This document shows, piece after piece, positions 30,438 to 38,875 of a DNA stretch of 64,000 bases. The translations under genes were made by a program, and so were the position numbers. The stretch covers positions 5,952,001-6,016,000 of the forward strand of contig NZ_CP130427.1 of NCBI RefSeq assembly GCF_030518795.1, in the 5' to 3' direction. The DNA comes from Micromonospora sp. NBRC 110009 (GTDB lineage: Bacteria; Actinomycetota; Actinomycetes; Mycobacteriales; Micromonosporaceae). Every line of letters begins with the position of its first letter. The stretch's first letter is position 1. Under the pieces are notes generated by a model. It saw only the letters and a list, made by a program, of their open reading frames with translations, did no database searches and was not told the DNA's origin.

Positions 30438-31799
30438 ATGCGACTTCGACGCGGGCTGATCGCCCTGCTCGGCGGCGCCGCGCTGCTCGCCGCCGCCACC
30501 GCCCTGCCGGCCGCCACCGGGCTCGCCGCCGCCGGCGCCCAGACCGCGCTGGTGTCCTGCGCCGGGGCGCCGGCCTGGGCCGAGGGGGTCACCTGGGCCG
30601 CGGGCAGCCGGGCCACCTACTCCGGTCGCCTCTACCAGGCACTGGTCACGCACACCCCGCCGGCGGGCGCCGGTTGGACCCCGCCCGCCACCCCGGCCCT
30701 CTGGAGCGACCTCGGCGCCTGCGACGGCGGCGCCCCGTCCCCCACACCCACCACGAAACCCCCGTCCCCGACGCCCACCGCCACGCCCTCCCCCACCGCG
30801 ACGCCGTCGCCCACCCCGACCACCACCCCGCCCCCGGGCGGGACCACCTGCGCGCTGAAGTCGCGACCGGCCGGCAAGGTGCTGCAGGGCTACTGGGAGA
30901 ACCGGGACGGCGCGGCCAACGGCGTGCACCCGGGGCTCGGCTGGATCCCGATCACCGACCCGCGCATCCCGGGCCACGGCTACAACGTGGTCACCGCCGC
31001 CTTCCCGGTGATCCGCGCCGACGGCACCGTGCTCTGGGAGGACGGCATGGACAGCGGGGTCAAGGTGCCCACCCCGGCGGAGATGTGCCAGGCCAAGGCC
31101 GCCGGCCTGACCATCCTGCTCTCCATCGGCGGCGCCGCCGCCGGCATCGACCTCAGCTCCGCCGCGGTCGCCGACCGGTTCGTCGCCACCGTGGTGCCGA
31201 TCCTCAAGCGCTACAACTTCGACGGCATCGACATCGACATCGAGACCGGGCTGACCGGCAGCGGGAACATCAACCAGCTGTCCACCTCGCAGGCCAACCT
31301 GGTCCGCATCATCGACGGGGTGCTGGCCCAGATGCCCGCCGGCTTCGGGCTGACCATGGCGCCGGAGACCGCGTACGTCACCGGCGGCAGCGTCACCTAC
31401 GGGTCGATCTGGGGCGCGTACCTGCCGATCGTGAAGCGATACGCCGACAACGGCCGGCTCTGGTGGCTGAACATGCAGTACTACAACGGCAGCATGTACG
31501 GCTGCGCCGGCGACTCGTACCCCGCCGGCACCGTGTCGGGCTTCGTCACCCAGACCGACTGCCTGAACACCGGCCTGGTCGTGCAGGGCACCACCATCCG
31601 CGTCCCGTACGACCAGCAGGTCCCCGGCCTGCCCGCGCAGTCCGGCGCCGGCGGCGGATACCTGAGCCCGTCCCAGGTGGGACAGGCGTGGAACACCTCC
31701 CAGGGCCGCCTGAAGGGGCTGATGACCTGGTCGATCAACTGGGACGGCTCGAAGGGCTGGACCTTCGGCGACAACGTCAAGGCCCTCCAGGGCCGGTGA
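30438..31799 (+). CDS. secreted GH18 chitinase with N-terminal CBM5/12 domain
   Basis: Exported chitinase (453 aa). Signal peptide 1-35; a CBM5/12 chitin-binding module (about 45-95: WAEGVTWAAGSRATYSGRLY...W) and a Thr/Pro/Ser linker lead into a GH18 barrel. The catalytic motif is DGIDIDIE with Glu269 as acid, and ILLSIGGAAAG is the SxGG strand. The later segment WWLNMQYYNG supplies the conserved MQYYN. Module order resembles ChiC/ChiD-type chitinases of streptomycetes. No DasR-type site is evident upstream. Confidence 0.94.
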   Translation: MRLRRGLIALLGGAALLAAATALPAATGLAAAGAQTALVSCAGAPAWAEGVTWAAGSRATYSGRLYQALVTHTPPAGAGWTPPATPALWSDLGACDGGAPSPTPTTKPPSPTPTATPSPTATPSPTPTTTPPPGGTTCALKSRPAGKVLQGYWENRDGAANGVHPGLGWIPITDPRIPGHGYNVVTAAFPVIRADGTVLWEDGMDSGVKVPTPAEMCQAKAAGLTILLSIGGAAAGIDLSSAAVADRFVATVVPILKRYNFDGIDIDIETGLTGSGNINQLSTSQANLVRIIDGVLAQMPAGFGLTMAPETAYVTGGSVTYGSIWGAYLPIVKRYADNGRLWWLNMQYYNGSMYGCAGDSYPAGTVSGFVTQTDCLNTGLVVQGTTIRVPYDQQVPGLPAQSGAGGGYLSPSQVGQAWNTSQGRLKGLMTWSINWDGSKGWTFGDNVKALQGR

Positions 31800-31818
31800 C
31801 GCTCGCGGCCGACCCGGT

Positions 31819-31851
31819 GGTGCCGGGCCGTCACCGCAACGGCCCGGCACC
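31819..31851. terminator. bidirectional hairpin between chitinase and DksA-like genes
   Basis: GGTGCCGGGCCGT (31819-31831) and ACGGCCCGGCACC (31839-31851) form a perfect 13-bp stem with a 7-nt loop, 19 nt after the chitinase stop and 7 nt from the end of the convergent gene. Confidence 0.75.
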
Positions 31852-31858
31852 GCGCCGG

Positions 31859-32179
31859 TCAGCCCTGCCGCTGCTGGCAGGGCACGCAGTAGCGGGCGTG
31901 CGGCAGCACCTCGAGGCGCTCGGACGGAATGCCCGTCCCGCACCGCGCGCAGGTGCCGTAGCCGCCGTCGGCCATCCGCCCCAGCGCGTCGGCGATCTGC
32001 GCCAGGCTCTGCCGGGTGGCGGCGATCAGCGCGGCGCGGGTGTGCGCCTCGCCGGGATCGCCGGTGTCCGCGGTCAGCTCGGTCAAGCGCGCGGTCTGCG
32101 CCTCGAACTCGGTGGTCAGCGTCGTCCGCAGCCGGGTGAGCCACTGCTGGTCGTGGGCGCCGTGGAGTTCCGTGCTCAT
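31859..32179 (-). CDS. DksA/TraR-type C4 zinc-finger protein
   Basis: 106 aa protein with a coiled-coil N-terminal half (LTTEFEAQTARLTELTADTG) and a C-terminal four-cysteine zinc finger (CARCGTGI...CVPCQQRQ). Such proteins bind RNA polymerase through the secondary channel in relatives. The ATG at 32179 has GGAGGG 7 nt upstream. The reading frame is open much further upstream and an intrinsic terminator sits in the leader, so its expression may be attenuated. Confidence 0.88.
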   Translation of the reverse strand: MSTELHGAHDQQWLTRLRTTLTTEFEAQTARLTELTADTGDPGEAHTRAALIAATRQSLAQIADALGRMADGGYGTCARCGTGIPSERLEVLPHARYCVPCQQRQG

Positions 32180-32195
32180 GGAAAGTCCCTCCGGA

Positions 32196-32231
32196 TAAAG
32201 AAAAAGGGCTGAAGCCCGATGGCTTCGCCCT
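32196..32231 (-). terminator. intrinsic terminator in the leader of the DksA-like gene
   Basis: Read on the minus strand, AGGGCGAAGCC and GGCTTCAGCCCT pair around ATCG (one bulged base), followed at once by TTTTTCTTT. This is a textbook Rho-independent terminator, rare in so GC-rich a genome, and it lies only 16 nt before the start codon of the DksA-like gene, so it acts on that gene's own leader. Confidence 0.7.
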
Positions 32232-32387
32232 GGTGGCCGTACGCGGGAGGTGCGATTCTCCGGAGGACCACGGTCGGCGGGGACCGGGTTCGGCAACCCG
32301 GGCACGACCGCGGTCCGGGGGTGACGGGCAGCCGAGATCGCCGCCGCGAGGACGGCGGTGCGGATCGGCTGCCGGAACATGCGGCCC

Positions 32388-32416
32388 ACCATAGCCGGGG
32401 CCGTCGGCGGAACCAA
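32388..32416 (-). promoter_or_regulatory. promoter of the DksA-like gene leader
   Basis: On the minus strand, TTGGTT (32416-32411), a 17-nt spacer, and TATGGT (32393-32388) fit a housekeeping promoter. The predicted +1 falls on or next to an ATG at 32380, so the transcript would begin with a leaderless ORF (MFRQPIRTAVLAAAISAAR...) that stays open into the zinc-finger gene. Confidence 0.5.
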
Positions 32417-32534
32417 CGGGTTTCCGGGTACCCGCCCGGCAGGCCCGACGGGGCCACGTCGGAACGATCAAGCCGGTATGGTTCACCGGCATCCGGGACG
32501 CTCGTCCACCCCGCCCCCGTCAGGTGATCCGTCC

Positions 32535-33023
32535 ATGCAGCCCTCCCCCACGGCCCCGGCCCCACCACGCCGGGCAGGGTCCCGCGCCGTCACCGCCGGG
32601 CTGGCCCTCCTGTTCGGCGCCGTCGCCGCCGTCGCCGGCGCCGCCGTGGCACGACATGCCACCGTCGCGGTGGCCGGGCAGCCGGCCACCACGACGTTCG
32701 TGGTGTCCGGCGCGGTGCTGCTCGACGCCCAGGCGACGTTCCGCACGGACGGGCGCGGCGGCTGCGCCGGCACCGACGACCTCGTCGACATCCGGGACGG
32801 CACCCCGGTCGTGATCGCCGCCGGTGCGGGGCAACTGCCCGTCGGCCAGCTGACCGACGGGCGGGTGCTCACCGACGGCACCTGCCGGTTCTGGTTCGCC
32901 GTCCGGGGCGTGCCGGCCGGGCACGCCCCGTACCGGATCCTGGTCGGCAGCCGGGGCGGCGACACCGCATACACGGAGGCGGACCTCACGGGTGCGCTGG
33001 TGACCCTGCACCTCGGCGGCTGA
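32535..33023 (+). CDS. hypothetical membrane-anchored protein
   Basis: 162 aa protein I do not recognise. A Pro-rich start (MQPSPTAPAPPRRAG) is followed by one hydrophobic segment (AVTAGLALLFGAVAAVAGAAV) and an extracytoplasmic domain of about 120 residues with two Cys (RGGCAGTDD and DGTCRFWF) that could form a disulphide. The pattern FVVSGAVLLDAQATF...VGQLTDGRVLTDGTC is reminiscent of small actinobacterial surface proteins. It converges on the LCP gene with only 11 nt between stops. Confidence 0.72.
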   Translation: MQPSPTAPAPPRRAGSRAVTAGLALLFGAVAAVAGAAVARHATVAVAGQPATTTFVVSGAVLLDAQATFRTDGRGGCAGTDDLVDIRDGTPVVIAAGAGQLPVGQLTDGRVLTDGTCRFWFAVRGVPAGHAPYRILVGSRGGDTAYTEADLTGALVTLHLGG

Positions 33024-33034
33024 CGCCGCCCGCC

Positions 33035-34255
33035 CTAGTGTGCCGTGCTGGTCGGTCCGGAGTCGGCCACCCAGGTCGGGTGGGCCTGGACGAACGCCGC
33101 GACCGTGTCGTTCCGGACCGCGTGCAGCAGGCTCATGCTGGTCGGGCTGAGGATCTCGGCGCTGCCCACCCCGGGGACCGTCCGGCTGTTGAAGGTGCCG
33201 GCGTTGGTCTTGATCGTGGTGATCGCGTCGGGGTGGACGCCGCGCATGGCGAAGGCCCAGTCCTCCAGCGGGATGCCGCCGTCGTCCACGGTCATGGTCT
33301 TGCCGACGGCCGTGAGAAGCCCGGGCAGCTTCGTCGGCGAGTCCAGGCCCTCGGTGACCACCTGGTGCAGCACCGCCTTGAGGAACTGCTGCTGGTGGCG
33401 CTGCCGGCCGTAGTCGAAGTCGTGGTTGGCCAGCAGGTCGCGCTGCCGGACGAAGTCCAGCGCCTCCGCCGGGTTCAGGCAGTGGTTGCCCTTGGTGTAG
33501 ATGTTCGGGGTGACCCCGGGGATGCGGTGGTTCACCGTGCCGTCGGGATTGATCTTGTACGGCGCGGCCGGCTGGCCGGTCTTGTCGTCGTGCCCCACGT
33601 GGATCGAGGTGGTGGTCTCGTCGACGTACATGCAGACCTTGCCGAGGACCTGGACGATCTGCTTGAAGCCCTGGAAGTCGATGATCGCCCCGGCGTCCGG
33701 GGTGATCCCGGTCAGGTCGCGGACGGTCAGCGCGAGCAGCTCGAAGCCGTGCGACAGCGCCGCCGGGCCGGTCAGGCCCCGGCTGCCGAAGGCGAAGGCG
33801 GCATTGATCTTGTTCTGCCCGCCGCGGTAGGGGGTCGCGCCGTTGTCGTAGGCCGGGATGGTGACCAGCGAGTCGCGCGGCAGCGAGACCAGGTAGGCCT
33901 GGCTGTGGTCGGCCGGAATGTGCACCAGGATGATCGAGTCGGAGCGGATGAGCTGGCTGGCGTCCTGGTGCGGGCGGGTGTCGACGCCGACCAGCAGGAT
34001 GTTCTTCGCCCCGGTGATCGTCCGGTGCTGCCGCGGCGCCGCGGCGGCGCCGAGCAGGTTCTGCTGGGTGACCTTGCTGGTCGCGGTGTGCAGGAGATAC
34101 TCGCTGCCGCCGAGCGCCACGCCGCTGAGCACCATCAGCGTCGCGCCGAGGGCCAGGCACCACCGGGCCCACCGGGGCGCGCGCCGGCGCGACGGGCGCG
34201 ACGGCGGGACCGGGTCCACCGGTCGGTGGTCGGAACGCACGGTGACGTGCGACAC
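33035..34255 (-). CDS. LCP-family (LytR-CpsA-Psr) glycopolymer transferase
   Basis: Membrane enzyme (406 aa) that ligates secondary polymers to peptidoglycan. A basic cytoplasmic N-terminus is followed by one TM helix (WCLALGATLMVLSGVAL), then the LCP domain: ILLVGVDTRPH, RSDSIILVHI, VSLPRDSLVTI, KINAAFAFG and VRQRD, with the conserved Asp and Arg residues of the pyrophosphate site. GTG 34255 has GAGGAGG 5 nt upstream. Confidence 0.92.
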   Translation of the reverse strand: MSHVTVRSDHRPVDPVPPSRPSRRRAPRWARWCLALGATLMVLSGVALGGSEYLLHTATSKVTQQNLLGAAAAPRQHRTITGAKNILLVGVDTRPHQDASQLIRSDSIILVHIPADHSQAYLVSLPRDSLVTIPAYDNGATPYRGGQNKINAAFAFGSRGLTGPAALSHGFELLALTVRDLTGITPDAGAIIDFQGFKQIVQVLGKVCMYVDETTTSIHVGHDDKTGQPAAPYKINPDGTVNHRIPGVTPNIYTKGNHCLNPAEALDFVRQRDLLANHDFDYGRQRHQQQFLKAVLHQVVTEGLDSPTKLPGLLTAVGKTMTVDDGGIPLEDWAFAMRGVHPDAITTIKTNAGTFNSRTVPGVGSAEILSPTSMSLLHAVRNDTVAAFVQAHPTWVADSGPTSTAH

Positions 34256-34381
34256 GGGTGCCTCCTCGGGCTGGGGGCCAGGCCGGACCAAATGTAGGTG
34301 GCGGGTGTGCGGAGCGTCAGCCCGCGCGGCTGTGAATCGGCTGGGAGCCCGCCCGGCGGCGATGACCAGGACAATCACCGG

Positions 34382-34810
34382 ATGGCCCAGCAGATGCGCC
34401 ACGACCAGTGGCGGACGTTCCTCACCCACGGCAGGCGCACCGGCAAGCTCGCCACCGTACGCGCCGACGGCTCACCGCACGTCGCCCCCGTCTGGTTCGT
34501 CCTGGACGGCGACGATCTCGTCTTCACCACCGGCGCGACCAGCGTGAAGGGGCGCAACCTGCGCCGCGACCCGCGGGCGGCCCTGACCGTCGACGAGGAG
34601 CGGCCGCCGTACGCCTTCGTGCTGGTACGCGGGCCGGTCGGCATCAGCGAGGACCTCGCCGAGATGCGCGACCGGTCCACCCGGATCGCCGCCCGGTACC
34701 TGGGCGAGGAGCTGGCGGAGCGCTACGGCCGGCGCAACGCGGTCCCCGGCGAGCTGCTGGTGCGGCTCCGGGCGGAGCAGGTGGCGGCCGTCAGCGGCGT
34801 CGCGGACTGA
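34382..34810 (+). CDS. PPOX-class (F420-/flavin-dependent) oxidoreductase
   Basis: 142 aa split-barrel protein of the pyridoxamine-phosphate-oxidase-like superfamily: GKLATVRADGSPHVAPVWFVLDGDDLVFTT and KGRNLRRDPRAALTVD are the typical strands and cofactor loop. Many actinobacterial members use F420 rather than FMN; substrate unknown. No ribosome-binding site close to the ATG, so it may be leaderless. Confidence 0.88.
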   Translation: MAQQMRHDQWRTFLTHGRRTGKLATVRADGSPHVAPVWFVLDGDDLVFTTGATSVKGRNLRRDPRAALTVDEERPPYAFVLVRGPVGISEDLAEMRDRSTRIAARYLGEELAERYGRRNAVPGELLVRLRAEQVAAVSGVAD

Positions 34811-34832
34811 CCGGCTCGGGCCGGAGCGCCGC

Positions 34833-34861
34833 GAGCGGGCCGGGCAGCCGCCGGCCCGCTC
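34833..34861. terminator. bidirectional hairpin between PPOX and thiolase genes
   Basis: GAGCGGGCCGG (34833-34843) and CCGGCCCGCTC (34851-34861) form a perfect 11-bp stem with a 7-nt loop in the 69-nt gap between the two convergent genes. Confidence 0.7.
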
Positions 34862-34879
34862 TGCCGGTCCGACCGGCCG

Positions 34880-36070
34880 TCAGGCGTCGAGGCGCTCGAT
34901 GATGGTGGCGTTGGCGGTGCCGCCGGCCTCGCACATGGTCTGCAGGCCGTACCGGCCGCCGGTGCGTTCGAGCACGTGCAGCAGCGTGGTGGCGAGGCGG
35001 GCGCCGCTGGCCCCGAGCGGGTGGCCGATGGCGATCGCGCCGCCGTCGACGTTCACCTTCGCCGGGTCGGCGCCGGTCTCCGCCACCCAGGCCAGTACCA
35101 CCGAGGAGAACGCCTCGTTGACCTCGAACGCGTCGATGTCGGCGATGGTGAGTCCGGCCCGGGCCAGCACCCGGGCGGTGGCCGGGATGATGCCGGTGAG
35201 CATGAGGATCGGGTCGTCGCCGACGACCGTGGCGGTGTGGATCCGGGCGCGGGGACGCCAGCCGCGTCGCCGGGCGGTCTCGCTGGTGGTGAGCAGCAGC
35301 GCCGCCGACCCGTCGTTGAGCGGGCTGGAGTTGCCGGCGGTGACCTTCCAGTCGATCTCGCCGAAGCGCGCGGTCCAGTGCGCGGCGGCGAAGGCCGGCG
35401 GCAACTCGGCGAGGCGCGCCACCGTGGTCCCGGGCCGGATGGTCTCGTCCCGGGCAAGCTCGACGCCGGGCAGCGGGGCCACCTGGCTGTCGAACCGTCC
35501 CTGCCGCCAGGCCTCGGCGGCCCGCTGGTGGCTGGCGGCGGCGTACTCGTCGAGTTGCGCACGGGACAGGCCCCACTTGCGGGCGATCAGCTCCGCGCTG
35601 ACGCCCTGCGGGATGAGGCCGCCGGGGTAGCGCGCGGCCACCGCCGGCCCGGCGACGTCCGCCCGGACGCCGTCGACCACGGCGGAGCTGCCGATCGGCA
35701 CCCGGCTCATCGACTCCACCCCGGAGGCGACCACGACGTCGTACGCCCCGGCGACCAGGCCCTGGGCGGCGAAACTCAGCGCCTGCTGGCTGCTGCCGCA
35801 CTGCCGGTCCACGGTCACCCCGGGCACGGACTCGGGGAACCCGGCCGCGAGGGCGGCCAGTCGGGTGGTGTTGGTGCTCTGCTCGCCGACCTGGCCGACG
35901 GCGCCGCCGATGACGTCGTCGATCTCGACCGGGTCGAGGCCGGGGACCCGGGCGACGAGGCTGCGCAGCGCGTGCGCGTGCAGCTCGACGGGGTGGACGT
36001 CGGGGTACGCGCCCCGCTTCGCCTTGCCGATCGGGGTTCGTACCGCCTCGACGATGACCGCGTCCCGCAT
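34880..36070 (-). CDS. thiolase (acetyl-CoA C-acyltransferase)
   Basis: 396 aa thiolase, cleaving or condensing acyl-CoA. The acyl-enzyme Cys91 lies in VTVDRQCGSSQQAL; the other active-site residues are in NEAFSSVV, GHPLGASGAR (His) and CEAGGTANATI (second Cys). Family members act in beta-oxidation and steroid breakdown. ATG 36070 has GGAGG 5 nt upstream; a longer frame is open but non-coding in character. It diverges from a TetR gene across three palindromic operators. Confidence 0.94.
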   Translation of the reverse strand: MRDAVIVEAVRTPIGKAKRGAYPDVHPVELHAHALRSLVARVPGLDPVEIDDVIGGAVGQVGEQSTNTTRLAALAAGFPESVPGVTVDRQCGSSQQALSFAAQGLVAGAYDVVVASGVESMSRVPIGSSAVVDGVRADVAGPAVAARYPGGLIPQGVSAELIARKWGLSRAQLDEYAAASHQRAAEAWRQGRFDSQVAPLPGVELARDETIRPGTTVARLAELPPAFAAAHWTARFGEIDWKVTAGNSSPLNDGSAALLLTTSETARRRGWRPRARIHTATVVGDDPILMLTGIIPATARVLARAGLTIADIDAFEVNEAFSSVVLAWVAETGADPAKVNVDGGAIAIGHPLGASGARLATTLLHVLERTGGRYGLQTMCEAGGTANATIIERLDA

Positions 36071-36092
36071 CACTGCCTCCTGCCCGCTCAGC

Positions 36093-36177
36093 CGGACCGA
36101 TCGGTCCGGGACCAATTGGTCCGATCCTGCGCCGCCGCCGTTGCGCCGGTCAATCGCTGACGGACCGATCGGTCCGT
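36093..36177. promoter_or_regulatory. three palindromic operators between thiolase and TetR genes
   Basis: CGGACCGATCGGTCCG (36093-36108), GGACCAATTGGTCC (36109-36122) and ACGGACCGATCGGTCCGT (36160-36177) are perfect palindromes sharing GGACCNATNGGTCC. Two lie back to back near the thiolase start, the third 36 nt before the TetR start. The arrangement fits a TetR repressor controlling both itself and the thiolase. Confidence 0.85.
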
Positions 36178-36212
36178 TATCCTCGCCACAGCGACCGGAA
36201 GGGAGGAGGCCC

Positions 36213-36791
36213 ATGGCGCGCACCGCCGCCCCGGGCAGCCGGGAACGGATCCTGCGCACGGCCGGCGACCTGTTCTACCGGCACGGCGTCCGGGCCGTCG
36301 GAATGAACCAGGTGATCGACGCGGCCGGCTGCGGCAAGAACCTGCTCTACACCCACTTCCCCAGCAAGAACGACCTGGTGGCCGCGTACCTGCGGGCCTG
36401 CCGCGCGGTGCGGGACCGGGACGCGGCGGCCGCCACGGCGGAGCTGGCACACGACCCGGCCGCGCGGCTGCGCGCGATCGTCGCGGAGATCGCGGCGAGC
36501 ACCACCCGGCCGGACTTCCGCGGCTGCGCGTTCCGGATGTACCTGACGGAGTTCCCGGAGGACGAGGGCGAGCCCGCCCGGGTGGCCCGGGACTACCTGC
36601 GCGACACCCGGGCCGAGATCGACGACCTCGTCGCCCGGCTGGACGTGGCGGACCCCGGCCAGCTCGCCGACCGGATCTGGCTGATCGTGGAGGGGCTCTA
36701 CGCGAGCGCCGCCCGGCCCCACTCGGCCGCCGCGTCCGCCGCCGCGACCCGGCTCGTCGACGACCTGCTCGCCGCCGCCGCGCCCCGCTGA
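36213..36791 (+). CDS. TetR-family transcriptional regulator
   Basis: 192 aa. The HTH is in RILRTAGDLFYRHGVRAVGMNQVIDAAGCGKNLLYTHF with the usual FxSKxxL follow-on (FPSKNDLV). ATG 36213 has GGGAGGAGG upstream. The ligand domain is unassigned. It most likely represses the divergent thiolase gene through the GGACCNATNGGTCC sites. Confidence 0.92.
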   Translation: MARTAAPGSRERILRTAGDLFYRHGVRAVGMNQVIDAAGCGKNLLYTHFPSKNDLVAAYLRACRAVRDRDAAAATAELAHDPAARLRAIVAEIAASTTRPDFRGCAFRMYLTEFPEDEGEPARVARDYLRDTRAEIDDLVARLDVADPGQLADRIWLIVEGLYASAARPHSAAASAAATRLVDDLLAAAAPR

Positions 36792-36795
36792 GCCG

Positions 36796-37929
36796 TCACC
36801 CGGCCAACCAGGCGCGGAGCTCGTCGCCGTGCTCGTCCAGACCGGGCGGGGGCAGGTCGTAGCGCGGCGGGGTCGCCGAGAAGCCAACCGGGTGGCGCAC
36901 CCCGGGCACGCCGTCGACGTCGACCACCGGATCGAGCCCCAACTCCCGGGCCAGCGCGACGCCCCGGTCCAGCGCGTTGATCGGCGTGCACGGCACGCCG
37001 GCCGCCCGCAGGTCGCCGAACCAGGCCTCGCTGCTGCGCTGGACCAGCCGGGCGACCAGGAGCGGGCGCAGCACGTCCCGGTTGGCCGTGCGGTCCTGGT
37101 TGCGCCGGAAACGGGGGTCGTCGGCCAGCTCCGGCACGCCGAGGACCCGGCAGAGGGTACGGAACTGGGCGTCGTTGCCGGCGATCACGACCAGCTCGCC
37201 GTCCGCCGTCGGCAGCGGCTCGTACGGGAAGATGCTCGGGTGGGCGTTGCCCATGCGGACCGGCACCACACCCGCGGCGACGTGCGCGCTGGCGTGGTTG
37301 ACCAGGCCGGACAGCGCCGAGGAGAGCAGGTCCACCGTGACGTGCTGGCCGACGCCCGAGCGCTCGCGGTGGCGCAGCGCGGCGAGGATCCCGACCGCCG
37401 CGTGCAGCCCGGCGATCACGTCGAACACCGCGACCCCGGCCTTGTACGGCGGGCCGTCCGCCGCGCCGGTGAGGCTCATCAGCCCGGACGCCGCCTGGAC
37501 CATCAGGTCGTACCCGGGCAGGTCGGCGCCGGCCGCCGCACCGAAACCGCTGATCGAGGCGTAGACGATCCGGTCGTTGGCGGCGGCCACGGTGTCGTAG
37601 TCGAGGCCGAACCGGCGCAGCGCGCCGGGCCGGAAGTTCTGGATCATGACATCGGCGCGCTGCGCCAGCCGCCGGGCGAGCAGCAGGTCACCGGCGTCGG
37701 TGAGATCGAGCACCACCGAGCGCTTGTTGCGGTTGACCCCGAGGTAGTAGGTGGCGACGCCGTCGTGGACCGGCGGCGCCCAGGTGCGGGTGTCGTCGCC
37801 GCCGGGGCCCTCCACCTTGACCACGTCGGGGCCGAGGTCGGCCAGGAGCATGGTCGCGTACGGCCCGGCGAGGATCCGGGAGAAGTCCGCGACGAGCAAC
37901 CCGCTCAACGGCCCGGCCGAGCCCTCCAT
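36796..37929 (-). CDS. CaiB/BaiF-family CoA-transferase
   Basis: Class III CoA-transferase (377 aa) moving CoA between carboxylic acids. PLSGLLVADFSRILAGPYATMLLADLGPDVVKVEGPGGDDTR is the family N-terminus, with the catalytic Asp expected in GYDLMVQAASGLMSLTG. ATG 37929 has GGGAGG 9 nt upstream; another ATG at 37971 lacks one. It converges on the TetR gene with a 4-nt gap. Substrate unknown; the thiolase next to it suggests acyl-CoA degradation. Confidence 0.92.
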   Translation of the reverse strand: MEGSAGPLSGLLVADFSRILAGPYATMLLADLGPDVVKVEGPGGDDTRTWAPPVHDGVATYYLGVNRNKRSVVLDLTDAGDLLLARRLAQRADVMIQNFRPGALRRFGLDYDTVAAANDRIVYASISGFGAAAGADLPGYDLMVQAASGLMSLTGAADGPPYKAGVAVFDVIAGLHAAVGILAALRHRERSGVGQHVTVDLLSSALSGLVNHASAHVAAGVVPVRMGNAHPSIFPYEPLPTADGELVVIAGNDAQFRTLCRVLGVPELADDPRFRRNQDRTANRDVLRPLLVARLVQRSSEAWFGDLRAAGVPCTPINALDRGVALARELGLDPVVDVDGVPGVRHPVGFSATPPRYDLPPPGLDEHGDELRAWLAG

Positions 37930-38082
37930 CGTCGCCGCCCTCCCCGCCGCCCCGCCCGCCGAGATCACCATGGCACACCGCCGAACCGGGTGGAAGGGCC
38001 GCCGCCGGCGCGCGCCTGGTCCGCCGCGACCGCCTGACGGACGATCCCGCCGGTGACCCGCGGCGGGAAAGCAGGGGCTGCC

Positions 38083-38109
38083 GGGAACCGGACGGACGGT
38101 GCCGACGAC
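38083..38109 (+). promoter_or_regulatory. ECF-type promoter of the anti-sigma gene
   Basis: GGGAAC (38083-38088), 17 nt, CGAC (38106-38109). The start codon follows 9 nt later, so the mRNA is probably leaderless. The same spaced pair occurs before the ECF sigma gene at 39614-39588. Confidence 0.6.
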
Positions 38110-38118
38110 TATCCGTAC

Positions 38119-38862
38119 ATGGCGTGTGAGCAGTGGCGGGAAATCCTGTCGGCGCAGTTGGACGGCGAGGCGTCCGGGTCGGAGAGCGCGGCGGCCGAGG
38201 CGCATCTGGCGGGCTGCGCCGGCTGCCGGGCCTGGTTCGACGCGGCCGTGGCGGTGACCCGGCGGGCCCGTACGCACGTGGTGCCGGCGGTGCCCGACCT
38301 CGTCGACGCGGTGCTCGCGGCGGTGCCCCCGACGCCCGCCCGGCCGGCCTGGCGGGACCGGGCGGCGCTCGGACTGCGCGCCCTGCTCGGGCTGCTGGGC
38401 GCGGTGCAGCTGGCGCTCGGGCTGACCCAGATCGGCCGGGAGGCGGTCGTCGACCACGTGCACACCGCCGGCCAGCACCTGTGGCACGAGTCCGCCGCGT
38501 GGAACGTGGCCGTCGCCGCCGGGTTCCTGGTGGTCGCGGTGCGCCGGTCCACCCCGGCGGGGCTGCTGCCGATGCTCAGCGCCTTCGTCGGCACCCTGGT
38601 GCTGCTGTCGGTGAACGACCTGATCACCGGGCAGGTGGCGGTACCACGCCTGGTCAGCCACGGTGTCCTGGTCGTCGGCTGGGCGGTGATGATGCTGCTG
38701 TCCCGGCCCGGGTTGCGGCCCGGCGGCACCCCACCGCAGCGCGGCCGCTCCGCCGGCTCCCGGTGGTCGCTCCGGCTGGAGGAGCAGGCCGAGCCGGCCC
38801 CGCTGCGGCTGCTGCCGCCCGCCCCGTACTCCGCACAGGCCCACCACCGCCGGGCGGCCTGA
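38119..38862 (+). CDS. zinc-type anti-sigma factor with membrane domain
   Basis: 247 aa. The N-terminal zf-HC2 domain has the HxxxCxxC motif (AHLAGCAGC) typical of ZAS anti-sigma factors, preceded by CEQWREILSAQLDGE. The rest holds about four hydrophobic segments (LLGLLGAVQLALGL, VAVAAGFLVVAV, LSAFVGTLVLLSV, VLVVGWAVMMLL) and a Pro-rich tail. It probably holds the ECF sigma encoded opposite to it in an inactive complex at the membrane. The two genes are convergent, 13 nt apart, not co-operonic. Confidence 0.88.
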   Translation: MACEQWREILSAQLDGEASGSESAAAEAHLAGCAGCRAWFDAAVAVTRRARTHVVPAVPDLVDAVLAAVPPTPARPAWRDRAALGLRALLGLLGAVQLALGLTQIGREAVVDHVHTAGQHLWHESAAWNVAVAAGFLVVAVRRSTPAGLLPMLSAFVGTLVLLSVNDLITGQVAVPRLVSHGVLVVGWAVMMLLSRPGLRPGGTPPQRGRSAGSRWSLRLEEQAEPAPLRLLPPAPYSAQAHHRRAA

Positions 38863-38875
38863 CCGGCGGGGGGGC

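Noticed and set aside
30438..31799. DasR-type control site upstream of chitinase
   Set aside because: No TGGTCTAGACCA-like element is seen in the 100 nt before the gene.
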